Shown here: positions 12,480 through 23,999 of the stretch, in pieces
Position numbering within the stretch: position 1 is the first letter of the stretch
Layout of the letters: the number at the start of each line of letters is the position of its first letter
Assembly (NCBI GenBank): GCA_015680685.1
Contig: MNCI01036747.1
Span: 88,179 to 152,178, forward strand
Direction: 5' to 3'
From: Gnetum montanum
Taxonomy: Eukaryota; Streptophyta; Gnetopsida; Gnetales; Gnetaceae
DNA: 64,000 nucleotides
The notes under the pieces: generated by a model
The model's input: the letters and a program-made list of their open reading frames with translations, nothing else
Told to the model about the DNA's origin: nothing
Databases searched by the model: none
Translations under genes and position numbers: made by a program

Positions 12480-14427
12480 AAAATATAGCATTGTTGCCCA
12501 TTTGTTGAGGTATTTGTTGCACTGGCTTGCTTTAGGTTGTGGAAATGCTTTATCTATTGGATGTTAATGAATTGCTTTTTGTTTGGGCTTTCAAGTTTGT
12601 ATATGATCATGGCCTCAGAAGGAAAGGTTTCATCAATTATAGAAGGCCCCTTCCATAATGTTTGGAATTTGGTTCATTAAGGTACGTGTGTGGGATTCCA
12701 ATAGAGGACCTTATCTCCAAGTTGAAATTTTACTTTCTATATTCTAAGATCATGTTGTTGTTTGTTGAATGCCTTGTGCACTTTATTACAAGACAAGGTT
12801 ACTAATCAATTTTTTTCTAGCACATGTAGGTTGATTAGTCTTTCTTTTTGTGCTAGACTTAGATTAAGATCTACGTCATAGGCTATTGAGAGCGTACAAA
12901 GCTCAAATTGAATTGGAAGCATTGCAAGTTTTCCGTACACTAGCTCATAGGGAGAGTAGCTAATAGGATGTTTCTATGTTGAGCAGTAGGCCCAAAGGAC
13001 ATCATTGAGTTTTGTGCTCTAGTCTCTCCTATACTTGCTAATAGTTCTTATTAGAATATTTGTGGTCTCCTTGTTAGTCACCTCTACTTGATTGTTGGCT
13101 TAGGGATGATAGGATGTTGTTAATGTATGTTCAACCTCTAAGTGTTGCAAGAGTTTTCAAAAAATAGCACTTGTAAAATGGGTTCTGTTGTCAGAAATCA
13201 GTGCACATGGCACCTCAAACCTATTCATAACATTTTGTTGTACAAATTGAGAAGCAGTGGATGATGTATAGTCAGTGATGGATATTTCTTTTGCCCATTT
13301 GGTATAGTAGTCAATGACAATGATTATATATGCCTTCCCATTGGACATGGGTGTGATGGAACCCATGAAATATATGCCCCATATGTTAAAGGGTTCTAGT
13401 GGTTGAATTCACTATTGAGGATCCTCCATTCATGTGGTCATCCCACCATCTTGTTGACAGGATTGGACAAATTGGTGGACATCCCTAAAGATTGTGGGCC
13501 ATTTGTATCTTGCCATCAAGATTTTTATGGCCTCACATCTCCTAGCATAGTGGCCTCTACAAGGACCTTCGTGAGCATCCTAGAGAACGCATAGTTGATT
13601 TGCATCAGGTGCACACCAATGAACCAAGCCATTAGCACATACCTTGTAAAAGTATATGTTCATTTCCATGAAGTGCTTAGCTCAATGAAGAAATTTTTAT
13701 TTCTTTATGTGGTCTAGATCTTGTGGCATCTCTTGAGTGAGAAGATAAGTGAAGATGCCATCATACCATTTTGGTTATATGGGCATTTATTCATTTATTG
13801 TAGTAGAAAAGAGGATTTCATCAGGAAATTGGTCAGAGAGTAGGCTCTCCTTTTCTTTGTTATCCCATTCCAATCAAGACAAGTGATCAGTGACCACATT
13901 CTTAGTCCCCTTTCAATCTACCATTGTAAGATTGAATTCTTGCAAGATCACTAGCCACCATATGACATGGGGACTCACCATTGGCTTGTTCATGAGGAAG
14001 TAGATAGCACTATGATTACTATGCATAAACACTTTATATCCAAGCACATAGTGCCTGAACTTTTTTAGAGCATACACCATGACCATTAGTTCTTTTTCCA
14101 TGGTGGTGTAATTTAGTTGTGCATGCATAATATTTCAACTTGCACAATGGATGTAATATGGACATTTCTTATCATCCAACTATGTAAGCATGACTCCTAA
14201 GGCATAATTAGATGCATCTATCAGGATATGGAATAGTCTACACTAGTTAGGTGCTTGTAGAATTAGAGTCTCTACGAGCTTCTACTTGACACTTTGGAAC
14301 ACATTTTCACATTCCTTCGTCTAGGTGAAGGGAGCATCTTTCTTTGTTAGCTCGACCAAAAATTTTGTGATCTTGGAAAAATTCTCTATAAATCACTGGT
14401 AGTAGCTAGTGTGTCCAAGGAATGACT
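12480..14427 (-). pseudogene. A2 end of RT, RNase H and integrase (broken)
   Basis: On the minus strand, just left of the nested Tat element, the RT tail (HFKSFLGHTSYY, KKDAPFT) leads into RNase H. Its blocks LIDASNYALG and TTMEKELMVMVYALKKFR (start near 14110) and HSNHSAIYFLMNK are clear. Integrase follows: the zinc-binding part (GHYARRC, VQSCQQ) near 13560-13440, the first catalytic Asp in IIVIDYYTKWAKE (near 13310), the second in ALISDNRTHF (near 13190), and the Glu in NNQVEVTN (near 13100). A C-terminal block KFQLGDKVLYWN is near 12720. About fifteen stops and some frame changes make it nonfunctional. Stops are often TAG at Trp or Gln positions. Confidence 0.88.
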
Positions 14428-14739
14428 TGAAACACCACAAAATTTTGGGTCTCGGTGTCTCGACTACAAATTTGTCTAAGTGTCAAAATTGTGGCACTTT
14501 GCCCAAATTTTTCTAAGTGTTGAGTGTAATTAGCTCCAACTAATAGTTTTGTAATTTTTTTAATTATTGAGTTACGTGTCCCATGTGTAACACAGGGCAA
14601 GCGTAGTAGCCATAGTTAGAAAATTTTTGAACTTTTCTGATCACCTTTGGACTTAGAAAATTTTCTAAATTTTTCTCATAGTTCCACCTACCGCATTGCC
14701 ATGCGGCACTTGATCTATGTTTTGTGCTAACTATAGCTC

Positions 14740-14747
14740 TATAAATA
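14740..14747 (+). promoter_or_regulatory. TATA box of 5' LTR (Tat-type element)
   Basis: TATAAATA in context ctctataaatacc; the second LTR has the same box at 21592-21599. Transcription would be expected to begin about 30 bp downstream, which is where the 17-bp array starts. Confidence 0.65.
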
Positions 14748-14773
14748 CCTCTAGACCCCCAATGTTTTAACAG

Positions 14774-14858
14774 TTGGCATTCCTAGATGATTGGCATTCC
14801 CAAGTAGTTAGCATTCCCAGACAGTTGACATTCCTAGGCGGTTGGCATTCCTTGGACA
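14774..14858 (+). repeat. 17-bp tandem array in 5' LTR, five units
   Basis: Five consecutive units of TTGGCATTCCTAGATGA type, each with the core T-T-G/A-G/A-C-A-T-T-C. The other LTR carries eight units at 21625-21759. Confidence 0.9.
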
Positions 14859-15436
14859 TGAGCATTTTTAGCATTTGGCATTGAGCATCTTTGGGCAAAT
14901 GAGACCCAAATGCACCGGTATAGAGGTAGAGTTGTGTTCTACAACCCATCGTAGCCCCACTATAGCCTTGCAGAACACTGCATGGTACACTGTGGTGACC
15001 AACTTGGTAGGCATAGTTCATCACGGTGAGCACTAGACTTCATAGCCCAACACCACTGAGACTGTGACTACACTTTCACTATGCTTGTTGTACACTATGT
15101 ACCTTCTAAGACCCTTTTGGAGTTAACTACACTTCCATTTGGGGTAGTGTTCCATTTCTAGCATTTTCTTACATTTTTCTTGCATCTTTCAGCACTTTTT
15201 CATGCATCGTCACATTGTACTACATGTTTTTTGCACTTGCATTTTGGCTAACAATGCCACCCATCAATTGTACCCACTACCTCATTTGCAATTGGCAAAG
15301 TCCCTATTTAATTGACAAGATCATTTAGGGCACTTTGCCTCCGTTTCCAGCAAGGCTCTCGCATAGAGGCAGGGTTAAGGCTATGCATCCATTGATCCTT
15401 CGATGATTCCAACCATTGAAATTTTCAGTCATTACA

Positions 15437-15958
15437 ATTTTTGGTGCTAAAAGGAGGGCCTTTCCATTTCCTTTTGCATTTTCAGATTGTTGTCTTGTGT
15501 GCTCTCTCCACCACTAGTTGTTGTAGGTTGCACCCTGTCGTTGGTTCCCTTGGAATCCTATTGGACAAAAGCCAAAGCATATATTTGGCACTTGACAAAA
15601 ATTCTAGGTGCTCAGGAGAGTGTAGTTAGCTCTAAACGTAGAGAGCGTAGTTGACTTCAGTGTAGTGAGCATAGCATTAGATTTAGCCATTTTTAGAAAC
15701 GTTCATAGTTGGCTTTTTTTTTTGTATTTCCATAGCATTTTTTCTGCATTTTCATACTTAACCAAATTTTCTATAGTTTTACACTTAGTCAATTTTTTGT
15801 AATTTTCATACTTAGCCATTTTTCTATATTTTTACACTTAGCCATTTTTCTACATTTTTAACCATTTTTCTGCTACTGGTAGACATGGTCATTTTTCTGC
15901 AATTTTTAGAGTTAGCCATTTTTTGCAAACAACAGCTCTCACAACCTGATCTGTGAAC
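15437..15958 (+). other. Leader of Tat-type element
   Basis: About 500 bp between the 5' LTR and the gag start. From 15720 to 15920 it is a degenerate T-rich repeat of the type 'cttagccatttttctacattttta' (six or so copies). No coding frame is seen. Confidence 0.55.
15441..15460 (+). other. Primer binding site of Tat-type element
   Basis: TTGGTGCTAAAAGGAGGGCC lies four bases after the 5' LTR. It has the usual TGG(T/C)GC start of plant gypsy primer sites. I cannot assign the tRNA. Confidence 0.55.
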
Positions 15959-17960
15959 ATGAATCCAGATCAACCTTCCACATTGGTGTCTAACACATTT
16001 GACACCATGATCCACCCAAAGTGTGTCGTGCTAAGCCATGAACAATACCATTTTGTTTATGCCAAAATCCAAGCAAGATTACTAATGGATTACCTTGACT
16101 TGGAGGCAAAATAGGACTACGAATGAGTCCACCAGGATGAACGGGAGTACAACCCCTCCTTGTTTGACATAATCCCACTCATGGAGTCCTACCACCATCT
16201 ATTGTCCCAACTCATCCATGCAAATGAGCATGATGCAAGGATAACCTACGAGGAAGCCTCACAGGAGGAAGAAGATGAGCTTGAGGTCCACTTTGAATAC
16301 AAGAGCCCACTCTACACTGTCTCCCAACAATTGCTCCCTAGTAAAACCCCTCCTCAGTTTAGTCCACCTATCCTCTCCAAAATGGTAACCATACCAATTC
16401 AACCTTTCTTGCAAGCAACCACTGCATTTTCCCAATCCTATGCTCACACAGGGGCCACCTCCTAGCCCTAGATGTCTCAAGCATCCTACGTCCTACTTAT
16501 CTCATTGGTGCCCATGACATTTGTCCAACCCACTTGTATGTGGCCCACCTCGGTCACTGCATCCATCACTCATCCAATGCATCTATGATCGTCTGCTACG
16601 ATATTAAACTAGCAACAATCGTCCACTACAACGTTAAACTAGCAAACTCTACAAGCAACAATCCGACCCTATGCTATGCAACCAATGCAAGCCTAGCCAA
16701 TGCAACTGGCTGGCACATCCCCATGCTTGGATCAAGCATTCTAGCTAATCCAAAGTTTGACAGAGGAGATCAACCAACTCAAAGCTGCCTCCTTCGAAAC
16801 CATCAAGGTGGTGGACTTCTACTGGGATGATCCAATAAGTCCTACAATCCCACCCTTGACTCTCCCAAATGAGGTCTAGTTCCCTCAAATCACCAAGTAT
16901 AATGGTAAAGGAGACCCCAACGCACACTTGGTTATATTTTGATTCGAGTGCCTACTCCTTCAAGCCTGGCTACACATCATCATGCACGTGTTCCCCATGT
17001 CACTCACTAGCAAGGCCTTAGACTAGTATCATGTGCTACCTAAGGCCTCAATCTCTTCTTTCGAGGATCTCATAAGCCAATTTATGACACACTTTAGTTA
17101 CAACCTAAAGCCTAAAGCAATCCTCAAACAACTCATGCAAGCCAAGTAGGGAATCCTAGAGGCCATGCCAAAATTCCTCCAATGTTGGAATGCTGCATTG
17201 AGGGAAATGCATGAACCCCTTGCAGAGACACACCTACTGGCCATATTTAAGGGTGTAGTGAATGATTTCATCAAGGCCAAACTATATTACTTGACCCCGA
17301 AGTCCCTTAGCTAAGCCTTTACCTAAACAAAGGGCATAGAGGAGGTAGCGCAAGCTAGCAATGACCCAACTTATATGGCCTATAGAAATCAACATGTGTG
17401 CAAGCAAAACGCAAAGGTGGCAATAGTGGCCACAAGCACAAAAGTAACCAACCAAGGCTTGATGTTTAAGTAGCCCAAGGCCCTAGCTCACAAAGCCACC
17501 AACTCTAGCACCAACTCACCTACATCAGTAGGGGCCACACTAAGGCCCAACTTTAACACAAGGATCACTCAAACTATACACCGCTACCAATGGAACCCTC
17601 TAAATTGCTGGAGCAACTCTTGAAAGCTGGGCAAATCCAACACAAATGAGTATCAAAAATTACCCACCAATGGCATGATAGGTGCTACAAACTACTAAGG
17701 AACCCCACCTTAGAAGTACTGAATGAGCGTGCAGTCCCACAATGTTCCAACCTAGACCAATACTATCATTACCACCAATTGTTTGGTCATAGTATAGACA
17801 ATTGTTGTGCTTTGTAGGACAACCTATAAAGAATGATAGAACATGGCTAATTGGTGCTCAATGTAGCAAGCTGATCCAACACAGACAACGTCCCCTATGT
17901 CATGAACTCCATCAACATAGGTGGCAAGTCTAAACATGTCCAACAACCTTTTATGATCAA
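15959..17960 (+). pseudogene. Tat-type gag (broken)
   Basis: The ATG at 15959 starts MNPDQPSTLVSNTFDTM; the frame stays open, apart from two TAG/TGA stops, to 16465 and is acidic near its end (EEASQEEEDELEV). The capsid core (about 16750-17300) reads FPQITKYNGKGDPNAHLVIF, then HVFPMSLTSKALD, SFEDLISQFMTHFSYN and AAL-REMHEPLAE. This is the Retrotrans_gag pattern of Tat elements (K-Y-x-G-x-G-D-P-x-x-H-L). Near 17760-17830 a degraded zinc-knuckle block YYHYHQLFGHSIDNC precedes MIEHG, the usual Tat context. Several stops (mostly TAG) and frame changes. The motif ttaaact(a/g)gca occurs at 16588-16650, inside the gag interval. Confidence 0.82.
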
Positions 17961-18779
17961 TGTGCCTCTCAGCAAGGCAAGGATCCCCTCAGCCTCCATA
18001 AGTAAGAGGTCCCCCTTTATTATTAAAGTGCTACCTCGAGCACCCACAACATCCTTTGTGGTCAAGGTCCTATAGTAATTTTTTGCTAAGATGTTAAATT
18101 GGCAACCAACCAACTATCTGCTAAGATGTTAAACTGACATGATGCAGCGGTAACAACCACTAAGCAACCTTTCATCATCAAGGTGCCACAACAAGTTGGC
18201 CCCACAACAACTCTTAAACTATCGTTTATCATAAGGGTGTGACATCGTGATGGCCCCTCACCTAATGAAAGCCCAATAGTGGGCAATGTCTTGGTACCTC
18301 CTCCTTCAAGGGTTGACACCACTAGTAACCTGGGTAGGCCTATCAAATGGTAACATAAGGGGACGAAAAAGCACCTCACAACCCCCATGGCTAAAGCAAA
18401 TACCATAACTAGCAAGCAACAACTAAACATTGGGGCCCCTACCCCCAAGCAGGCAAAGAAACCTAAGCCCAAGTTCCCTCCATGAGAGATTTGTCTCTCA
18501 AGCCGCATAGAGGAAGTCAAGGCCAACACAACTGCTAATGAAAAGGACTTCATAACTACACTAACCAAGGTGAAATAAATGCTTAAGTAAAAGAAAAAAA
18601 TGCTAAGCTTATACGACCTAGTCATGACATCATCTACTCACTGTCAAGCATTGGCCCAGATGTTGGCCTCCATTCTTGTTGCAAAGGACATCCCTACAGA
18701 TGAGAACACCATCCATGCAATGATGTTTCCCCTACACCACAAGAATTGGGTTCAACATCCCTAGAATTTCACAACCATG

Positions 18780-19460
18780 TAGTCAAGATCAACCTTGAAT
18801 GAGGGGAGGTCACTACAACTTTGTTGTCAATTAGTATATGTGTTGGGTAGTGCACCATCCATAGAGTGCACGTCGATGATGGTGTAGCAACAAACGTAGT
18901 CCTATACTCCATCATCAACAAGCTAGGATTGGCAGACGAAATTAGGCCAACCAAAATCATGTGTCTAAAATCCTTCAATGGATCACATGTCACTATCAGG
19001 GGTACAATCAACAAAGCCTTTGTCATAGGAGAGCAATTCCCCACTAATGTGAATTTCACTATCATAGAGGAGATGTTAGGCTTCAACCTGATCCTGAGCA
19101 AGCCTTGGCTAGCCCAAATATGGTTTGTCTCCTCTCCCATCCATTAAGAAATCCACCTTTCATATGAAGGTGGTCAAGTTATCATCCATGGTGATAACAT
19201 CCCCCCTTCGAATACCCATAACATAGACATGAAACAAGTGTCAGAGGTGGAGTTTCTTGGTGATGCCCCTACAGCAACCAATGCAATGCCTAAGGCTAAC
19301 ACACCTAAATGAGTGGTTGAAGCCAATAGCCTCCTAGAGGATCCTAAGCCTTGCACACCCACTAATCCATGCCTAGTTAGGAAGCAACTATGTGACCTAG
19401 ACTTTCCCTTGGTCAAAAATGTGCTAAGCATTTGCTTACCCCTTGCCTCCATGGGTCATG
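18780..19460 (+). pseudogene. Tat-type retroviral aspartic protease (broken)
   Basis: The plus frame at 18866-19147 reads VHVDDGVATNVVLYSIINKL, with VDDG at the usual D-x-G active-site place, then a mid-domain VTIRGTINKAFVIGEQF and the end block MLGFNLILSKPWLAQ, matching the 'YN-x-I-L-G-R-P-W-L' end of Tat proteases. After the stop at 19145 the frame continues with NTHNIDMKQVSEVEFL and an open stretch to about 19520, where RT should begin in an autonomous Tat element. No RT block follows. Confidence 0.78.
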
Positions 19461-19804
19461 CATTTTTGGTTTTTGTTTGCGTTGCATTTGTCTATGCATT
19501 TACATTTTTCTTGCTTTCTTAGATCATGCATTTTGTTCTATTCATGAATTTTTATGCATTCATCCACTTAGTCATAGCATTACATTAGCCTAGAATGGCT
19601 TTAAGCTATTACTATGACTTGAAATGGCCAAAAACTATCTTTTCTCGCATTGCCTTCCTTTCATTTATGCATTTTAACTTTGTTACACATTTGCTACTTG
19701 ATGTTGTTTTTCTAGTTGATTTTTGCAGGATCTTGCAAGCACACAAGATGACTACCACATGTGCAGCATCACACCTCATACAAGCAAGGTAAGCGCTTGT
19801 CCAC

Positions 19805-20290
19805 CATGATGCAAAAAACTAGCGCAAACAATCCACTATGACTATAAACTAGTATAGTAGTCCGCTATGACTATAAACTGGCACAGATTGTCCTTGGGTC
19901 ATGATGTTAAACTGGCACAACATCCACTACCTACTACGACATTAAAATGACACCTAGTAGTCTGCTAGGACTATAAACTAGCACATCATGGTCTGTCAAG
20001 ACCTTAAACTAGTTTCATAGTCTACTAGGATTTTAGACTGACATGTTGTTGATCTTTTGGAGCACCTACCATTAGTGAAATGCTTGGGGCACTCATAGCA
20101 TCATTGCCTCTCATCCTTTTGCTAATCTTTTGGAGCACTTGTCATTAGTGTGGCCTTTGGAGGACTCGCAACATCATTGCCCTGGCACTTTTATCAACTT
20201 TCTGAGCACTTGCAACTGGTGTAGCATTTGATGCATTTGTAGCATCTTCACATCCAACACTTGTAGCATCTTCACATTTGGCATTTGCAC
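19805..20290 (+). repeat. Two degenerate internal repeat blocks in the Tat-type element
   Basis: From 19805 to 20045 about seven copies, 30-40 bp apart, of a unit like 'gtccgctatgactataaact' followed by (a/g)gcaca. From 20045 to 20290 a second unit with 'ttttggagcacttgtcatta' and 'catcattgcc' recurs roughly every 90 bp. The first unit also occurs near 16588-16650 and 18076-18140. Confidence 0.7.
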
Positions 20291-21264
20291 TACCATTTCA
20301 CATTTTGTGATTTTCTTGTCTTCTTAGAGTTGTGTTTGTAGGATGTAGCCTTGGAGGTAGTCGTGCAAAGATGCATCTCATCACAGCAGCAAGTTTCCAC
20401 ATTGCTATGATGTGCATGATTGGACTAGTTAAACCACTCAAGAATGCACATCCCCCTTATCCCATTATAGTCTATGCACATCCACTCCTTCATCCCAATC
20501 ACCTCTCATTCCCCACATACTCATGATTGCACATCCCTCTGATGCATATGCACTGTGACACATATGACATTCTCTTCACGTCAACTGTAGAACCCAAGGT
20601 AGACATAGCACAACTCATCCCGTGGGGAGCCTCTATTGGTTGGTTAATGCCCAAGTGGATGTAATGCAACTCATCCTAGGGAAGAAACACCTATCTTATA
20701 GGCATGATGTGGTTGCATTAAAGTGAAGTCCATCTTGTGGCATGCAGTCCACCCAATGGCCCACACCTTGTAGCTAGGATTTAGTAGTAAGTTGAACCCA
20801 ATGGAAGTTTGCCTCATAGCAAAGCAAAGAGGAGAAAAAAGAAAAAAAATGAAAAAACAAAAAAAAAGAAAGAAAAATGGGAAAAAGCACATTCCCAAGC
20901 AAATTAACAATGTTGTAGCTTCACAACTAGCCTAGCTTTGGATCGACTTTAACTCTCTCATGAGCACTTTGATGAGAGGTCAACATTTTAGGGGCAAGCC
21001 ACTTCATGGCATGGTCATCGTCAGCCATGGTAACTTTGCATCTTGCATCAGGATACACTATTTGCATTTTATTTCTTTTGCTTGCATTTTATCTCCCTAG
21101 CACATTACTTACACACTTTGCCCCAGCACACCCTTATCCATAGCACTCTTGAACATGGTAGAATGACATCCAATCTGGTACCAACAAGCAATGTTGGTGC
21201 CACATTTACTGTGGTGTCTTGTAATTCTTTGTCGATGTCTCTTGGGTCACTCCTCCAAATGTCA
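20291..21264 (+). other. Spacer of Tat-type element, no pol
   Basis: About 1 kb in which I find no RT, RNase H or integrase motif on either strand. There is a purine-rich A tract at 20815-20890. Short open frames are unconvincing. Confidence 0.5.
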
Positions 21265-21279
21265 ACAAAGAGGGGCCAT
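21265..21279 (+). other. Polypurine tract of Tat-type element
   Basis: Acaaagaggggccat directly before the 3' LTR start TGAAAGACC; the purine run aaagagggg is the likely plus-strand primer. Confidence 0.7.
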
Positions 21280-22344
21280 TGAAAGACCACAAAATTTCAA
21301 GTTTTGGCATCTCGACTACAAATTTGGCTAAGTGTCAAAATGATGGCACTTTGCCCAAAATTTTCTAAGTGTTGAGTGTAGTTAGCTCCAACTATCAATT
21401 TTGCAATTTTTTCAACTACTGAGATGTGTGTGCCATGTGTAACACGGGGCGAGCATAGTAGCCAAAGTTAGAAAATTTTCAAAATTTTCTGGTCACCTTT
21501 GGACTTAGAATTTTTTTTGAATTTTTCTCGTAGTCCCACCTACCGCACTACCACGTGGTACTCCATCTATATTTTGAACTAACCCTAGCCCTATAAATAC
21601 CCTAGACCTCCAATGTTTTAATGGTTGGCATTCCTAGGTGTTGGCATTCCTAGATGGTTAGCATTCCCAGATGGTTGACATTCCTAGGTAGTTGACATTC
21701 CCAGATATTTGGCATTCTTAAATGATTGGCATTCCTAAGTGGTTGGCATTCCTTGCACATGAGCATTTTTAGCACTTGGCATTTGGCATTTGGCACTAAG
21801 AATCTTTGGGAAAATGAGGCCTAGATGCATCGGTAGAGAGGTAGAGTTATGTTCTATGATCCACCATAGCCCCACCACAGCCTTGTAGAACATCATATGG
21901 TACACTGCAGTGGCCAACTCGGTAGGCACGGTTCATCATGGTAAGCACCAAACTTCATAGCCTGACACCACCGAGATTATGACTGCACTTCCACTGTGCT
22001 TATTGTACACTATGTACCTTCTAAGACCCTTTTGGAGTTAACTATGCTCCCATTTGGAGCAATGTTCCATTTGTCTCTAGCATTTTCTTGCATCTTTCCA
22101 CACCTTTTCATGCATAATCATGCTCTACTACATGTTTTTTGCACTTGCATTTTAGCTAACCATGCCACCCTTGAGTTGTACCCACCACCTCGGTTGTAAT
22201 TAACAAAGTCCTTATTCGATCGACAAAACCATTTAGGGTGCTTCACTTCCATTTCTAACAAGGACCTTGTGCAGAGGCGGGGTTAAGGCTATGCTTCTAT
22301 TGACCCCTTGGTGATTCTACCCACTAACATTTTCAGTCGTTACA
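21280..22344 (+). repeat. 3' LTR of the nested Tat-type element
   Basis: 1065 bp, starts TGAAAGACC and ends GTTACA, followed by the target duplication tgact. It has TATAAATA at 21592-21599. The main length difference from the 5' LTR is the 17-bp array, here eight units. Confidence 0.92.
21625..21759 (+). repeat. 17-bp tandem array in 3' LTR, eight units
   Basis: Eight units of TTGGCATTCCTAGATGG type (the first is 16 bp). Three more than in the 5' LTR, giving about 51 of the 56 bp length difference between the LTRs. Confidence 0.9.
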
Positions 22345-23330
22345 TGACTGAACATCTTTTATAGTTTTTGGTTGATGCTAATTTCTTGGATGACCCTTAT
22401 CCTTTTGGGGTGTACCTTGATCCCTTCTTGTGAAATTCTATGCCCTAATACAATGCCTTCTTGAACTATGAGACGGCTCTTTCACCAATTGAGCTGTAGA
22501 TTTGTTTCCATACATCATTTTAGTACTTGCTCAAGGTGGTCTAAGGCTTGCTCAAATGTAGCACCATAAGTGGAGAAGTCATCCATGAATACTTTTACTC
22601 TACTAGCTATTTGTTGCTAAAAGATGCTTAAGACTAGACATTGGAAAGTGGCAGGAGCATTGCATAGACCAAAAGGCATCTTGCGATATGCAAAGGTTTC
22701 CTAGGAACTTGTGAATGTTGTTTTGGCATGATCTTCTAGTGCAATTTGGATTTGGTTATAGCCACTACAACCATCTAGAAAACTATAATAGAAATGCCTA
22801 GATATGGCGTCCAACACCTAATCAATGAATGACAATGGAAAATGATCCTTGAATTTTGTCATGTTTAACAGCTTGAAGTCGATATAAACTCACCATTTGC
22901 TACCTCTCTTTGGCACTATCATGAGTGAATTGACCCACTCACTATCCTCAATGGGGTAGATGAACCCTACCTTAAGGAGTTGCTAAATCTCCTCTTTGAT
23001 GATTTGCTTCAATTTTGGGTTCAATTGCTATTTTGGTTGCCTCCCATGCTTCATGGATGGATTAGTGTAAATGCGGTGCTAGCATATTCATAGATCAATT
23101 CTAGTGAGTTCAGGATATGGCCAAGCAAAGGTTGTTAACCATCTATTGATCACTTTTAACAGTTTTGCTTTCTACTCAAGAGCAAGTTTGACATTAAGTA
23201 TGACCATCTTACCATTTTTCAAGAATGCATATTCTAGGCCAGTGGGTAGAGTTTTCAACTCTAAGGGCTCTTGTTTGAAATTATTAGGGATCTTCAACTC
23301 TCCCTAATTTTTATCATCATTATTATTATC
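22345..23330 (-). pseudogene. A2 reverse transcriptase, 5' part (broken)
   Basis: Minus strand. From about 23300 the RT N-terminal extension (FKQEPLELKTLPTG type, matching A1) leads to the fingers and palm. The end of block 2 reads HFYYSFLDGCSGYNQIQIA near 22780, then AYRKMPFGLCNAPATFQ near 22690. The catalytic block is KVFMDDFSTYG near 22600, and NLQLNW then GIVLGHRISQEGIKV follow. The F-M-D-D-F-S form is typical of Athila/Tat RTs. Near 22350 the tgact duplication and the nested element cut the thumb, which resumes at 14427. A few TAG stops break the frame. Confidence 0.9.
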
Positions 23331-23399
23331 AGAGAGTTCGTGATGAACTTACTCTAGCTCATCCATGCCTATGACATAAGTGCATTTCAGGCTCTTAAT

Positions 23400-23990
23400 G
23401 GGTTCCATGCATATTGTGTTGCTATTAGAATTAGCGGTTAGCCACTGGGTGCTCTCTTTTTTTGTGGTTGTTGTGTACAAAATACTTTTGAATATCTACC
23501 TCAAGTGCACATTGCTTGCATGCAGAAATGAATGCTCATTTCACAAACTAGAGTTTCTGCATGCAATTGCACTTTGTATTGCTATACACAATGTATGGAA
23601 CTCATCTTTTCTTGATCTTTTCAAATGCATTTTCCTTAGATATATTTAGGGAAAGATCTTTGATGCCCATTCTTGCATCAATAATGCTTAGCCATGTCCT
23701 TCCCATAATGATTGGGAAGTTCCCCTTACAGTTCTCAACCTTAATTACTAGGAAATTGACAAGATAAGACCATCCATAGATAATGGTCACAATATCTTTG
23801 ACCAATTCCAATAGAATAGTGATGGACTGCTCTACCAACTCCAATATGATATTGCTCTTCTTGAGAGGCAGCATGTTCCAGGAAGTATACATCTCATGAG
23901 AAATTAGATTTACATTAGAATCTAAATTAAGAAGGGATTTACATGGTTCATTCCTAAAAATTTGTAAATTGATAAGGGGACACCCAGGAT
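23400..23990 (-). pseudogene. A2 protease (broken)
   Basis: Minus-strand sequence colinear with the A1 protease. A long open piece (23892-23602) reads MLPLKKSNIILELVEQSITI and ends its core at FPIIMGRTWLSIIDARMG, the conserved gypsy protease end. The active-site region around 23930-23900 is degraded (the Asp-Ser-Gly equivalent is not intact in one frame). The same order is seen in A1 (1-934) and A3 (50236-50670). Confidence 0.75.
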
Positions 23991-23999
23991 TAGCTAATT

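Larger units (their letters stand above)
14428..15436 (+). repeat. 5' LTR of the nested Tat-type element
   Basis: 1009 bp, starts TGAAACACC and ends ATTACA. It aligns along its length with 21280-22344. TATAAATA lies at 14740-14747, and a five-unit 17-bp tandem array follows at 14774-14858. Confidence 0.92.
14428..22344 (+). mobile_element. Non-autonomous Tat-type gypsy element (gag and protease only), nested in A2
   Basis: Two LTRs (14428-15436 and 21280-22344), both TG...CA, lie inside a tgact target duplication (14423-14427 and 22345-22349) that splits the A2 RT cleanly. Inside are a primer site, a Tat-type gag, an aspartic protease, about 1.8 kb of repeats and spacer, and a PPT. No RT, RNase H or integrase pattern is visible on either strand between 19460 and 21280. 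It resembles the TR-GAG/LARD class of plant elements, which carry LTRs and gag but need pol from relatives. It is oriented opposite to its host element. Confidence 0.9.

Noticed and set aside
18086-18625. 179-codon open frame on the minus strand
   Set aside because: It lies antisense to the Tat-type gag/protease linker and has no recognisable pattern; hydrophobic content is what antisense of this low-complexity coding DNA gives.
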